This document shows positions 16,983-25,496 of a DNA stretch of 64,000 nucleotides, one piece after another. The DNA is taken from the NCBI GenBank assembly GCA_944392555.1, contig CALXWZ010000003.1:59808-123807 (forward strand), read 5' to 3'. A program made the position numbers and the translations under genes. Each line of letters opens with the position of its first letter. Position 1 is the first letter of the stretch. The notes under the pieces were generated by a model that worked only from the letters and a program-made list of their open reading frames with translations, did no database searches and was not told the DNA's origin. Origin of the DNA: an uncultured Alphaproteobacteria bacterium (GTDB lineage Bacteria; Pseudomonadota; Alphaproteobacteria; CAAHEQ01; UBA3637).

Positions 16983-17068
16983 TGGTGGAAGGGGAAAGAT
17001 TCGAACTTTCGTAGACATAAGTCGGCAGATTTACAGTCTGCTGCCATTAACCACTCGGCCACCCTTCC
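16983..17068 (-). tRNA. tRNA-Tyr (anticodon GTA)
   Basis: Minus strand, 86 bases. Acceptor GGAAGGG/CCCTTCC, anticodon stem CAGACTGTAAATCTG with GTA, the long variable arm expected of bacterial tRNA-Tyr, T-loop TTCGAAT, and an encoded CCA. It lies 16 bases upstream of tRNA-Gly. Confidence 0.97.
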
Positions 17069-17109
17069 GGCCCAACAGACACTCTTGCTTCTATTCACAA
17101 GAGAGCCTC

Positions 17110-17138
17110 ATTATGCTTGAAAAAAAATTGCTTGTCAA
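17110..17138 (-). promoter_or_regulatory. Promoter of the tRNA-Tyr/tRNA-Gly/tuf operon
   Basis: Consensus TTGACA (17133-17138), 17-base spacer, CATAAT (17110-17115) on the minus strand, about 40 bases upstream of tRNA-Tyr. This is among the best promoters in the window, as expected for a stable-RNA operon. Confidence 0.85.
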
Positions 17139-17508
17139 GCACTTTTTTTCATTATTTGATAACTTATTTGATTTTTTTTGAAAAAAAGCAATTATTCCCT
17201 GCGGTATCCCCTTCCTTGAAACATCTTTTTTTATGAAAATATACTCACTTTTTTGCTTTCGCTTTTGCAATCGGCAGTCTGTCATTCGTCCCCGACCGGC
17301 ACTTGCTTTTGGGCGAGAGGTCCGCAAAAATAATCGAGTCTTTGTTTTGAATACATAACACACTCTACCGCTACGGACAAATACAAGTCGGGACAATAAA
17401 AAATTTTACTTGACTTTCAAGGAAAAAAAAGGCAGTCTTTAAAACGAGTTCAAAAGGAAAACAAAAGGTGTTTTCCTGCCTGTTTTTTTTAATTTAAAGA
17501 GATGTATA
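17139..17508. other. 370-base gap between the tRNA/tuf operon and gatC
   Basis: The gap is AT-rich at both ends with a more balanced middle (17270-17340). The frames that cross it run over the tRNA promoter and show no ribosome site. TTGACT at 17412 has no good -10 at the right distance. I see no confident gene; the gatCAB promoter must be somewhere here. Confidence 0.4.
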
Positions 17509-17796
17509 ATGAGTTTTAACGAAAAAACAATTAAAAACATTGCGCATTTGGCGCGATTACGGTTTCCAGAAGATCAGGAAGCCAAGTTTATGCAAGATAT
17601 TAACGGTATCTTGGATTGGGTTGAGGAATTAAAGGAAGTGGACGTTTCGCAAGTTGAACCGTTGGTTTCCGTTTCACCGCGCGAGAGCGCTATCAGAGAA
17701 GATGTGGTAACGGTTGGCGGATTACAAGCCGAATTGATGGCAAATGCCCCTGAATCGGCACACGGATTTTATGTTGTTCCCAAAATGGTGGAATAA
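17509..17796 (+). CDS. gatC: Glutamyl-tRNA(Gln)/aspartyl-tRNA(Asn) amidotransferase subunit C
   Basis: The 95-residue product shows the family pattern [12 protein letters not shown], then [22 protein letters not shown] and the C-terminal FYVVPKMVE. GatC wraps around GatA and GatB and is needed for a stable GatCAB complex. It leads a tight gatC-gatA-gatB operon with an 11-base gap to gatA. Confidence 0.95.
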   Translation: MSFNEKTIKNIAHLARLRFPEDQEAKFMQDINGILDWVEELKEVDVSQVEPLVSVSPRESAIREDVVTVGGLQAELMANAPESAHGFYVVPKMVE

Positions 17797-17807
17797 AGGA
17801 GTTAAAC

Positions 17808-19292
17808 ATGGTTTCAAAATTAACGGATTTAACAATTTCCGAAGCGTTGGATTTATTGAATAAAAAAGAAATCTCGTCGGTTGAATTAACAAAAGCACAT
17901 TTAGATGAAATGGAACGGGCGCGCTTTTTAAATGCCTATATCACCGAAACACCCGAACTTGCTTTAAAAACAGCGGAAGAATCAGATAAAAAGAGGGCTT
18001 CCGGTGCAACACTCGGTCGGTTAGAGGGTATTCCGATTGCCAATAAAGATTTATATTGCACAAAAGGCGTGCGCACAACGGCGGCTTCTAAAATTTTATC
18101 ACACTTTGTGCCACCGTATGAATCAACCGTTACGCAACAACTGAAAGACGCCGGCACGGTGATGTTGGGAAAAGTGAATACCGACCAATTCGCCATGGGC
18201 GGTTCAACCATGACGAGTTATTTCGGCGTAACGAAAAACCCGTGGGCCGATGAAACGGGCGCTTATAATTTGGTGCCGGGCGGTTCATCGGGCGGTTCGG
18301 CGGCCGCAGTGGCTGCCGGCTTGTGCATGGGCGCAACCGGTTCCGATACGGGCGGTTCAATTCGTCAACCGGCATCGTTTTGCGGTATTACGGGAATTAA
18401 GCCGACTTACGGGCGTTGCTCACGCTACGGCATTGTTGCGTTTGCCTCCTCGTTAGACCAAGCCGGACCGATGGCGCGTTCCGTGAAAGATTGTGCGTTG
18501 TTATTGCGGGAAATGGCAGGATTTGATGCCAAAGATTCAACGGTTGCCGATTTGCCCGTCCCCGACTATATGCAAGCGCTGACAGGGGATATTAAAGGCA
18601 AGAAAATCGGTATTCCGCGTGAATATCGCTCCAAAGATCTCAATCCGCAAGTGGCTACTGTTTGGGATAAAGGAATTGCTTATTTAAAAGACGCCGGTGC
18701 GGAAATTGTTGAAATTTCCATGCCGTATACGAAATATGCGTTGCCCGTTTATTATATTGTGGCGTGCGCGGAAGCCTCTTCCAACTTATCGCGGTATGAC
18801 GGTGTGCGCTATACAACACGTGTTGACGGGAAAACACTGGATGAGATGTATGAGAATACGCGGACAGATGGCTTTGGCTCTGAAGTAATCCGTCGGATTT
18901 TACTCGGCACGTTTGTGTTGTCCGCCGGCTTCTATGATGCTTATTACACGCGGGCACAAAAAGTGCGTCGGTTAATTTACAATGATTTTGTGGAAGCATT
19001 CAAATCGGTAGATGCCATTTTGGCTCCTGCTGCACCGACAACCGCCCTCTCTTACGAAGCCATGAAAAATATGAGCCCCGTTGATACTTACTTGGGCGAC
19101 GTGTTTACAACACCGAGTTCGTTGGCAGGTGTGCCGTCACTCGCGTTACCGGTCGGATTAGCGGAAAACGGATTGCCCGTCGGATTACAGGTTATTGGTA
19201 AACACTTTGATGAAAACACGGTGTTCCAAGTGGCGCAAGCACTTGAAACGGCAGCGGCATTTGATAAAAAGCCTCACTATGTGAAAGGATAA
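17808..19292 (+). CDS. gatA: Amidotransferase subunit A (glutaminase subunit)
   Basis: GatA releases ammonia from glutamine for conversion of Glu-tRNA(Gln), and in many species Asp-tRNA(Asn), to the amidated form. The 494 residues are full length and contain the amidase-signature Lys (NKDLYCTKG), the Ser-rich loop [14 protein letters not shown] and the nucleophile segment [20 protein letters not shown] lies 7 bases before the ATG. Its presence implies that Gln-tRNA is made indirectly, with no need for GlnRS. Confidence 0.97.
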   Translation: MVSKLTDLTISEALDLLNKKEISSVELTKAHLDEMERARFLNAYITETPELALKTAEESDKKRASGATLGRLEGIPIANKDLYCTKGVRTTAASKILSHFVPPYESTVTQQLKDAGTVMLGKVNTDQFAMGGSTMTSYFGVTKNPWADETGAYNLVPGGSSGGSAAAVAAGLCMGATGSDTGGSIRQPASFCGITGIKPTYGRCSRYGIVAFASSLDQAGPMARSVKDCALLLREMAGFDAKDSTVADLPVPDYMQALTGDIKGKKIGIPREYRSKDLNPQVATVWDKGIAYLKDAGAEIVEISMPYTKYALPVYYIVACAEASSNLSRYDGVRYTTRVDGKTLDEMYENTRTDGFGSEVIRRILLGTFVLSAGFYDAYYTRAQKVRRLIYNDFVEAFKSVDAILAPAAPTTALSYEAMKNMSPVDTYLGDVFTTPSSLAGVPSLALPVGLAENGLPVGLQVIGKHFDENTVFQVAQALETAAAFDKKPHYVKG

Positions 19293-19295
19293 GTT

Positions 19296-20750
19296 ATGAC
19301 GTATACAATTAAAGGAAAAACAGCCGACTGGGAATTGGTTATCGGATTAGAGGTTCACTGTCAGATTATTTCACAATCAAAGGTTTTTTCGCCGTCTTCG
19401 GCAGAGTTCGGTGCCGAACAGAATACGCATGTATCGTTTGTTGATGCGGCTTTCCCGGGCATGTTGCCGGTTGTGAATGAAAAATGTATTGAACAATGCG
19501 TTAAAACGGGATTAGGTTTAAATGCCGTAATTAACAAGTATTCGCGGTTTGATCGCAAAAATTATTTCTATGCCGATTTACCGCAAGGATATCAAATTAG
19601 CCAGTTATACCACCCGATTGTGGGAGAAGGGTATATTGAGGTGACAACGGATGACGGCACACGCAAAATCGGCGTGGAGCGGTTGCATTTGGAGCAAGAT
19701 GCCGGTAAATCCATTCACGATATGAGTCCGCATAGCTCATTCATTGACTTAAATCGGTGCGGTGTGGGGTTAATGGAGATTGTGTCAAAGCCCGATATGC
19801 ATTCACCGGCGGAAGCGGGCGAGTATTTGCGTCAACTGCGCGCTATTGTGCGGGCACTCGGCACGTGCGACGGGAATATGGACGAAGGCTCTATGCGGTG
19901 CGATGTGAATGTTTCTGTCCGCAAGGTTGGAGAAACAGCGTTACGCAATCGGGTAGAAGTGAAAAACGTGAACTCGGTTCGATTTGTGATGCAAGCGATT
20001 GAAATTGAAGCGAATAGACAGATTGATGTTTATGAATCAGGTGGTATGATTGATCAAGAAACCCGGTTGTTTGACTCGGTTAATTTGGAAACGCGATTAA
20101 TGCGGTCCAAAGAAAATGCAAACGACTATCGCTATTTCCCGGATCCGGATTTATTACCCGTTATTTTAACGGATGAATATATTGAAAATATCCGTCGGAA
20201 CTTACCGGAATTACCGGAAGCCAAGAAAAAACGGTATATTGAAACATTGGGGTTGACGCCTTATGATGCCTCCGTTTTGACGGTTGATACGGAAACATCA
20301 CACTATTTTGAAACCGCTATTCGAGGACGTGATGCCAAGAAAGTGGCCAATTGGATTATGGGCGACTTGTTCGGCTATTTGAATAAAGCAAATCTCACGA
20401 TTGCGGAAAGTCCGATTTCGGCGGAAAATCTGGGGGCATTGGTCGGATTCATCAGCGACGGCACGATTTCAGGCAAAATTGCAAAAGAAGTGTTTGAATT
20501 AATGATTGAAACGGGCAAAGCACCGGATGTGATTATTGAAGAAAAAGGCTTAAAGCAAGTTTCGGATACGGGCGCAATTGAAGCATTGATTGCCGATATT
20601 TTGGCTCAAAATCCGGATAAGGTTGCGGAAATTAAAGCCGGTAAAGAGAAATTGAAAGGCTGGTTTGTGGGGCAGATTATGAAAGCCTCACAAGGCAAAG
20701 TCAATCCGGCGTTGGCCAACCAACTTTTAGATAAGAAATTGGCTGAATAA
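19296..20750 (+). CDS. gatB: Amidotransferase subunit B
   Basis: GatB binds the misacylated tRNA and carries the kinase and amidotransferase site. The 484 residues show the family's LEVHCQI near the start, the ligand-binding cradle ([35 protein letters not shown]), and the helical/YqeY tail for tRNA binding (IAKEVFELM ... [16 protein letters not shown]). It starts 3 bases after gatA. A good terminator follows. Confidence 0.97.
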   Translation: MTYTIKGKTADWELVIGLEVHCQIISQSKVFSPSSAEFGAEQNTHVSFVDAAFPGMLPVVNEKCIEQCVKTGLGLNAVINKYSRFDRKNYFYADLPQGYQISQLYHPIVGEGYIEVTTDDGTRKIGVERLHLEQDAGKSIHDMSPHSSFIDLNRCGVGLMEIVSKPDMHSPAEAGEYLRQLRAIVRALGTCDGNMDEGSMRCDVNVSVRKVGETALRNRVEVKNVNSVRFVMQAIEIEANRQIDVYESGGMIDQETRLFDSVNLETRLMRSKENANDYRYFPDPDLLPVILTDEYIENIRRNLPELPEAKKKRYIETLGLTPYDASVLTVDTETSHYFETAIRGRDAKKVANWIMGDLFGYLNKANLTIAESPISAENLGALVGFISDGTISGKIAKEVFELMIETGKAPDVIIEEKGLKQVSDTGAIEALIADILAQNPDKVAEIKAGKEKLKGWFVGQIMKASQGKVNPALANQLLDKKLAE

Positions 20751-20789
20751 AAAAAACACAAATCTATGTTGAATAACGCAGAAAGAAAA

Positions 20790-20814
20790 CCCGATGCTAT
20801 GCGTCGGGTTTTTC
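20790..20814 (+). terminator. Terminator of gatCAB
   Basis: CCCGA (20790-20794), 9-base loop, TCGGG (20804-20808), then TTTTTC, 40 bases after the gatB stop. Confidence 0.8.
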
Positions 20815-20921
20815 TTATATGTCAAGTAGCAGAAGAAATAAGTGCTGGACTAAGAAAGCTATTGAATATCAAGAGCAAACAAGGGTAATCGCCGAAAGTC
20901 GGTTCTTGATAAATATAAATA

Positions 20922-20955
20922 CACACCTCATTTTCTTAATAAAGAAAGAGGGGTG
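20922..20955 (+). promoter_or_regulatory. Hairpin that sequesters the ribosome site of the small membrane protein
   Basis: TTTCTT (20932-20937) can pair with AAGAAA (20942-20947), and CACACCTC (20922-20929) with GAGGGGTG (20948-20955), with one A-G mismatch and a 2-base bulge. The GAGGGG ribosome site of the frame at 20959 lies entirely in the 3' arm, so translation should be low unless the hairpin opens. Confidence 0.55.
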
Positions 20956-20958
20956 CAG

Positions 20959-21156
20959 ATGAAAATGAAATTGTTAAAAGATATTTTGGATATGTTGGCG
21001 GCATTTTTTACGATTGTTGTTTCATGGGCAGCAATTGCGGGGGGTGTCAGAGCGTATGAATCGGGATTTTTTCATAAGTTGGATAAAGTGGTCACGCATT
21101 ATCATAACGAGATAACGAAAATAGAAGAAAATGATATCGAAAAAGTGCTTAAATAA
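20959..21156 (+). CDS. 65-residue single-pass membrane protein, function unknown
   Basis: The ATG at 20959 follows GAGGGG. After a short basic start (MKMKLLKDILD) there is one hydrophobic segment (about residues 12-32, LAAFFTIVVSWAAIAGG), then an acidic, helical tail (VTHYHNEITKIEENDIEKVLK). I do not recognise the family. Its ribosome site is buried in a hairpin, and a second small stem (ATCAAGA/TCTTGAT, around 20866-20910) lies further upstream, so expression may be controlled at the RNA level. Size, topology and sequestered start recall type I toxins and small stress proteins, but nothing more links them. Confidence 0.6.
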   Translation: MKMKLLKDILDMLAAFFTIVVSWAAIAGGVRAYESGFFHKLDKVVTHYHNEITKIEENDIEKVLK

Positions 21157-21212
21157 GTTGTTTTTTGCCTCAAAATATGGTATCCTGATTCAACGGTTGA
21201 TGTGAGGTCGGG

Positions 21213-22007
21213 ATGATTATTTTTCAAGAAAAAAACGGCAGTCTTTATTTTTATGAGCAAAGCAGAAATTATACAGGACACTTTGTGAAAATACATAATC
21301 GTTCGGAGGATGAAACAAATTATTATCGCCGCATGTTTACGAAGAAATACGGCTCTTCCGAAAAAGGAAATTCTTTTGTTCAAAAATGTGCACGGAAAGG
21401 ATTGTTTGACGGGGTGATGACGCCGGAAGAAGTTGAGCGCGCAAAACGGTATGGCATTTTGCCCAAGGAGTATGATGTGCACCATTTAGTTCCGTTGGCT
21501 TTGGGCGGCAGTAATGCGGAAGAAAACTTATGCGTTATGCACAAGGATTTGCACCTTGCTTTGCATAAGGAACATTTAAATATTATCCGCAATGAGTGGG
21601 ATGAAGAAGCATACCCTAATGCCTATTTACACGTGCCGGATCAACAAAAATTTTTCACAAAGAAGGATTTGAGTTTATTTTTTTCGGACCAAGAATGTGA
21701 ACGGATACAAAAGGAAATCAAAATTCGGGCGCAAAAAACATCCTATCACGCACAGCGACACGCCGAAAGTCGGCAAAAGCAACAACCGGTGCGCAAACGG
21801 CCGTTAAAGCCGGAGGACCGTCCGGAAAATTGGACCCCTGAAATCATCCGTCAAAAAGAAAACGAATGGAAACATTATCAAAAGAAGCAACAAAAAATAA
21901 TCGCGAAGGAACAGCTAAAAAAAGCACCCGCCGTATCCAAAAATTACACGAACAGTGATAAATTTCATCAATCACTATTAAAACGACAACGCAGAGCGGA
22001 ATACTGA
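21213..22007 (+). CDS. HNH-family endonuclease-like protein
   Basis: The 264-residue product contains a compact HNH signature near residues 91-121: DVHHLVPLALGGSNAEENLC followed by MHKDLHLALH, with the expected H-H, N and H positions. HNH enzymes cut DNA with one bound metal ion. The N-terminal 85 residues (GKNGSLYFYEQ-like, EVERAKRYGILPKEY) may position the substrate. The C-terminal 100 residues are highly basic and probably disordered. No phage terminase, integrase or methyltransferase is nearby, so a phage origin is not supported. It could be a stand-alone nuclease. Confidence 0.7.
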   Translation: MIIFQEKNGSLYFYEQSRNYTGHFVKIHNRSEDETNYYRRMFTKKYGSSEKGNSFVQKCARKGLFDGVMTPEEVERAKRYGILPKEYDVHHLVPLALGGSNAEENLCVMHKDLHLALHKEHLNIIRNEWDEEAYPNAYLHVPDQQKFFTKKDLSLFFSDQECERIQKEIKIRAQKTSYHAQRHAESRQKQQPVRKRPLKPEDRPENWTPEIIRQKENEWKHYQKKQQKIIAKEQLKKAPAVSKNYTNSDKFHQSLLKRQRRAEY

Positions 22008-22118
22008 TTTTGGGGATAAAAAATTTCGGTTTGATTGTTTTAAGATGTTTTATTTTGGCAATCAAAGTCTGTATACGGTATCCTTTTATGTGTTTTTTCT
22101 CTTTTTTTTAAAATGTTT

Positions 22119-22147
22119 TTGACAAGTGTTTGAAAACGGCGTATAAT
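22119..22147 (+). promoter_or_regulatory. Consensus promoter of thrS
   Basis: TTGACA (22119-22124), 17-base spacer, TATAAT (22142-22147): both boxes match the sigma-70 consensus exactly. The leader before the thrS ATG is about 75 bases. Confidence 0.9.
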
Positions 22148-22159
22148 GACCTCTGTTTC

Positions 22160-22185
22160 TCCGTAAAACGGGTGTTTATTACGGA
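22160..22185 (+). promoter_or_regulatory. Leader hairpin upstream of thrS
   Basis: TCCGTAA (22160-22166) pairs with TTACGGA (22179-22185) around a 12-base loop that contains GGGTGT. No U tract follows directly, so it is not a simple attenuator. In E. coli, ThrRS represses its own mRNA by binding leader stems that mimic the threonine anticodon arm; GGU and UGU both occur in this loop. That function here is a suggestion only. Confidence 0.4.
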
Positions 22186-22228
22186 AAAAACAGGTTTATT
22201 TGTTTAATAGAAAAGAAGGAAAATAAAA

Positions 22229-24154
22229 ATGATTGAAATTAAGTTGCCGGATGGATCGAAGATGAACGTCGATTCAGGAATCAATGGGTTAGAAATTGCA
22301 CAAAAAATCAGCGAAGGACTGGCAAAAAATGCCGTCGCAGTTCGGGTAAACGATACGTTGACAGATGTGACAACACCCATCACAACCGACTCAACGATTT
22401 CAATTATCACGAAAAAAGATGCCGAAGCATTGAGTGTATTGCGTCATACGGCGGCACATATTTTGGCACATGCCGTCACGCGGTTATATCCCGAGGCGCA
22501 AGTAACAATCGGGCCGGCGATTGAAAACGGTTTTTACTATGACTTTTACGGAATTATCGTAAAAGAAGCCGATATACCGCAAATTGAAGCGGAAATGGCA
22601 AAAATCGTGGATGCGGATTATCCGATTGTGCGGTCTGTGGTTTCACGGGCGGAAGCCGAACGTATTTTTACCGAACGGGGCGAAAAATATAAGTTGGAAA
22701 TTTTGCATGATATGCCGGAAGATGTGCAGGAAGTTTCTTTATATACACAAGACGATTATGTGGAATTATGTCGCGGACCGCACTTAACGTCAACAGGCAA
22801 ACTCGGAAAAGCGTTTAAGTTAACGAAAGTTGCTGCGGCGTATTGGCGGGGAGACAGCACTCGCGAATCTTTGCAACGGATTTACGGAACGGCATTTTTC
22901 AGCGAAAAAGATTTAAAGGCCTACTTTACGATGTTGGAAGAAGCTGAAAAGCGCGACCATCGGAAACTCGGCAAAGAAATGGATTTATTCCATTTTGAGG
23001 AATATGCGCCGGGCGATGTATTTTGGCATCCGCGGGGGTGGACATTCTTCCAAACGTTAATTGAATATATGCGTCGGCGTCAAAAAGATGTCGGGTATGA
23101 GGAAGTGAACACACCGCAAATTATGAACAGAGTCTTGTGGGAAACATCGGGGCACTGGAATTGGTATAAAGATAATATGTTTACCACAACGATTGAAGAG
23201 AAGGAATTTGCAATCAAGCCGATGAATTGCCCCGGTTCGGTGTTGATTTACAAGCAAGGTATCACCAGCTATCGCGATTTACCGCGGTATATCGGTGAGT
23301 TTGGGCGTGTGCATCGGTATGAAGCCTCGGGCGCATTGCACGGCTTATTACGGGTGCGGGCATTTACGCAAGATGATGCGCATATTTTCTGCACACCGGA
23401 GCAATTAAAGAAAGAATTGCAAAATGTTGTGAAGTTAATGGTAAGCATTTATAAAGATTTCGGCTTAACGGAAATGAAGATAAAACTCTCCACACGTCCG
23501 GATGAGAGAATCGGAACGGATGATATATGGGATTTATTGGAAAATTCGTTGGCAGATGCGTTGACGGATATGGGATATTCATACGAACTCAATCCGGGCG
23601 ACGGTGCATTCTACGGGCCGAAACTTGACTTTAAATTTTATGATGCAATCGGGCGCGAATGGCAACTCGGAACATTGCAAGCCGACTTAAATTTACCGGA
23701 ACGCTTTGATATTTCATACATCGGGGAAGATGGCGAAAAGCATCGTCCGATTATGTTGCACAGAGCATTATTCGGGTCGTTGGAACGGTTTGTCGGCGTC
23801 TTTTTGGAAAACTGTGCCGGACACTTACCGTTCTGGTTGGCACCGGTTCAAGTCATGGTGGTTCCCGTCACGGAGGAGCAAAATGCGTATGCGCATGAAA
23901 TTCAGCATCGGTTATATGTAGCCGGCATTCGGGCGGAAGAAGATTTACGCAATGAAAAAATCAGCTATAAAGTGCGTGAACACTCTTTAAAGAAGATACC
24001 GGTTATTTTAGTTGTCGGAAAGAAAGAAGCGGCAGAAGGCACAGTTACGATTCGTCGTTTAGGATCGGATAAGCAAGAAGTGATGCCGTTTGAAGAAGCG
24101 TTCAAGCAATTCAAATTGGATACACGTTTCCCGAGTGTGGAATATGAAGATTAA
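22229..24154 (+). CDS. thrS: Threonyl-tRNA synthetase
   Basis: The 641-residue product has the full class II ThrRS layout: TGS domain (IEIKLPDGSK), the editing domain with HTAAHILAHAV and the later CRGPHL, catalytic motif 2 (FGRVHRYEASGALHGLLRVR), zinc ligands including MNCPGSV, motif 3 (HRALFGSLERF), and the C-terminal anticodon-binding domain. GAAGGAAAAT precedes the ATG. It has its own consensus promoter and terminator. Its last 22 codons and terminator recur as a diverged fragment at 15318-15456. Confidence 0.98.
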   Translation: MIEIKLPDGSKMNVDSGINGLEIAQKISEGLAKNAVAVRVNDTLTDVTTPITTDSTISIITKKDAEALSVLRHTAAHILAHAVTRLYPEAQVTIGPAIENGFYYDFYGIIVKEADIPQIEAEMAKIVDADYPIVRSVVSRAEAERIFTERGEKYKLEILHDMPEDVQEVSLYTQDDYVELCRGPHLTSTGKLGKAFKLTKVAAAYWRGDSTRESLQRIYGTAFFSEKDLKAYFTMLEEAEKRDHRKLGKEMDLFHFEEYAPGDVFWHPRGWTFFQTLIEYMRRRQKDVGYEEVNTPQIMNRVLWETSGHWNWYKDNMFTTTIEEKEFAIKPMNCPGSVLIYKQGITSYRDLPRYIGEFGRVHRYEASGALHGLLRVRAFTQDDAHIFCTPEQLKKELQNVVKLMVSIYKDFGLTEMKIKLSTRPDERIGTDDIWDLLENSLADALTDMGYSYELNPGDGAFYGPKLDFKFYDAIGREWQLGTLQADLNLPERFDISYIGEDGEKHRPIMLHRALFGSLERFVGVFLENCAGHLPFWLAPVQVMVVPVTEEQNAYAHEIQHRLYVAGIRAEEDLRNEKISYKVREHSLKKIPVILVVGKKEAAEGTVTIRRLGSDKQEVMPFEEAFKQFKLDTRFPSVEYED

Positions 24155-24176
24155 CGTGTAGAAAATTAAAGAAAAA

Positions 24177-24205
24177 CCCGTCGCAAGCAAGCGACGGGTT
24201 TTTTT
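24177..24205 (+). terminator. Terminator of thrS
   Basis: CCCGTCGC (24177-24184), 6-base loop, GCGACGGG (24191-24198), then seven T's. Confidence 0.9.
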
Positions 24206-24271
24206 ATAAATAGCGTATCATCGGCATCAAAAAATTCGGATTGTTTTCACAACCCGAATTCTCTTTCTTTA

Positions 24272-25495
24272 TTACAGATTTTTGATGCGCTCCGCCGGCG
24301 TCAATGGACGATTGGGTTTTTCTTCCGATATTTTATCTTTCCCAGACTGTTGAAGATTTTTATCTTCCGTAACCTTTGACTCCATCTCATCAGAATTGAT
24401 TGTTTGTGAAATCTCACTTGCTTTTGTTCCTGACTCTAATTCATCAAATGTCACACGCTCCTCAGCCTCAATCAAATCATCATCCGAAACAGTGGGTGTA
24501 TTTAACTCTGGATGCAACGCTTTTTCTTTTTCTGCGCGCATTTCCTCAATTAAAGAGGGTTTATCTTTAAACCGTTGACCCCAATCATCTATGTATCCGA
24601 TTAACACATCCATATATGCTTTTTTATCGGCTGTTACTTTCTTCAACTCCTCTGCCAACTTCGTTTTTAATAAACGACAATCCGTATGCGATGAAAACAC
24701 AAAAAATAACTCAGGTGAAACAAGTGATTTCGGTGAAAAATAAATTTCATCAACCAGTTTATACCGTCTGACCTCCGACTCACCGGCATACAAACTGGTA
24801 ATCATATAATCCGCTTCCCCCGACAATAATTTTTTAAAGGCATTCTTTGAACCACTGACTTGTTCCATCTGCACCCCTTTCGGTAATTGCTGAAACACAA
24901 GTGAATAAATCATTTCTTCTTGCCGTACAACACCTTTTAAACCTTTTAAATCATCCCATGAATTAACTTCTTTTTCTTTCCCTTTCACAAAAATAGGGAT
25001 AATCGGGTTCGTAAAATAACCGGGGAACATTAAATTGACACCCGTTCCCAAAACACGCTTATCATAATAAGCCCCCACAACCACATCAACCCGTCCGCGC
25101 CGTAAATCACGCATAGCGTCTTGGTATGAGGAATAGCCGACATTTGTAATCCGTAAATTCAAACTTTTAGCAAGTTGACTAAATAAATCATACGAAAAAC
25201 CGGCATTGATATACTGTGTTTGTTTCAAACCGGACCCCGGAATCACATTCACCCAGCCGAACGGCGGGTTCGTCACAAATCCCGCCACGCGCATCACTTC
25301 CGTTCGCCCGCATTTAATATCTGACTTTATTCTTTTTTTCTTTTTACTTTTTGATTGCTCTTCTTCTAATACCAATTCTTTTTGTTGGGCCTCAAAACGA
25401 TTTTCCGTTTTATTTTTTTCTTTCGCCGCTTCTGCCACATTGATATGAAACACAAAAAAACTGATACAAATAATTGTTAAAATAACTCTTTTCAT
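24272..25495 (-). CDS. Periplasmic family-3 solute-binding protein with charged extensions
   Basis: The ATG at 25495 starts one base after the stop of the histidine kinase gene. The 407 residues have a signal peptide (MKRVILTIICISFFVFHINVAEA) and a lysine/glutamate-rich linker (about 24-60). A family-3 periplasmic binding domain follows (about 65-300): RVAGFVTNPPFGW, GFSYDLFSQLAKSLNL, RRGRVDVVVGAYYDKRV, GVVRQEEMIY, LLSGEADYMITS. An acidic, probably disordered tail of about 90 residues ends the protein. Such domains bind amino acids for ABC uptake or act as receptors. No permease or ATPase is nearby, and it is coupled to a kinase, so a signalling role is plausible. Confidence 0.75.
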   Translation of the reverse strand: MKRVILTIICISFFVFHINVAEAAKEKNKTENRFEAQQKELVLEEEQSKSKKKKRIKSDIKCGRTEVMRVAGFVTNPPFGWVNVIPGSGLKQTQYINAGFSYDLFSQLAKSLNLRITNVGYSSYQDAMRDLRRGRVDVVVGAYYDKRVLGTGVNLMFPGYFTNPIIPIFVKGKEKEVNSWDDLKGLKGVVRQEEMIYSLVFQQLPKGVQMEQVSGSKNAFKKLLSGEADYMITSLYAGESEVRRYKLVDEIYFSPKSLVSPELFFVFSSHTDCRLLKTKLAEELKKVTADKKAYMDVLIGYIDDWGQRFKDKPSLIEEMRAEKEKALHPELNTPTVSDDDLIEAEERVTFDELESGTKASEISQTINSDEMESKVTEDKNLQQSGKDKISEEKPNRPLTPAERIKNL

Positions 25496-25496
25496 G

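Noticed and set aside
17091..17396. 101-codon open frame on the minus strand
   Set aside because: It runs across the tRNA-Tyr/tuf promoter, has no ribosome site and its composition is unlike the real proteins here.
21213..22007. HNH protein as evidence for a prophage
   Set aside because: No terminase, portal, integrase or attachment repeat is nearby, and the flanks are housekeeping genes.
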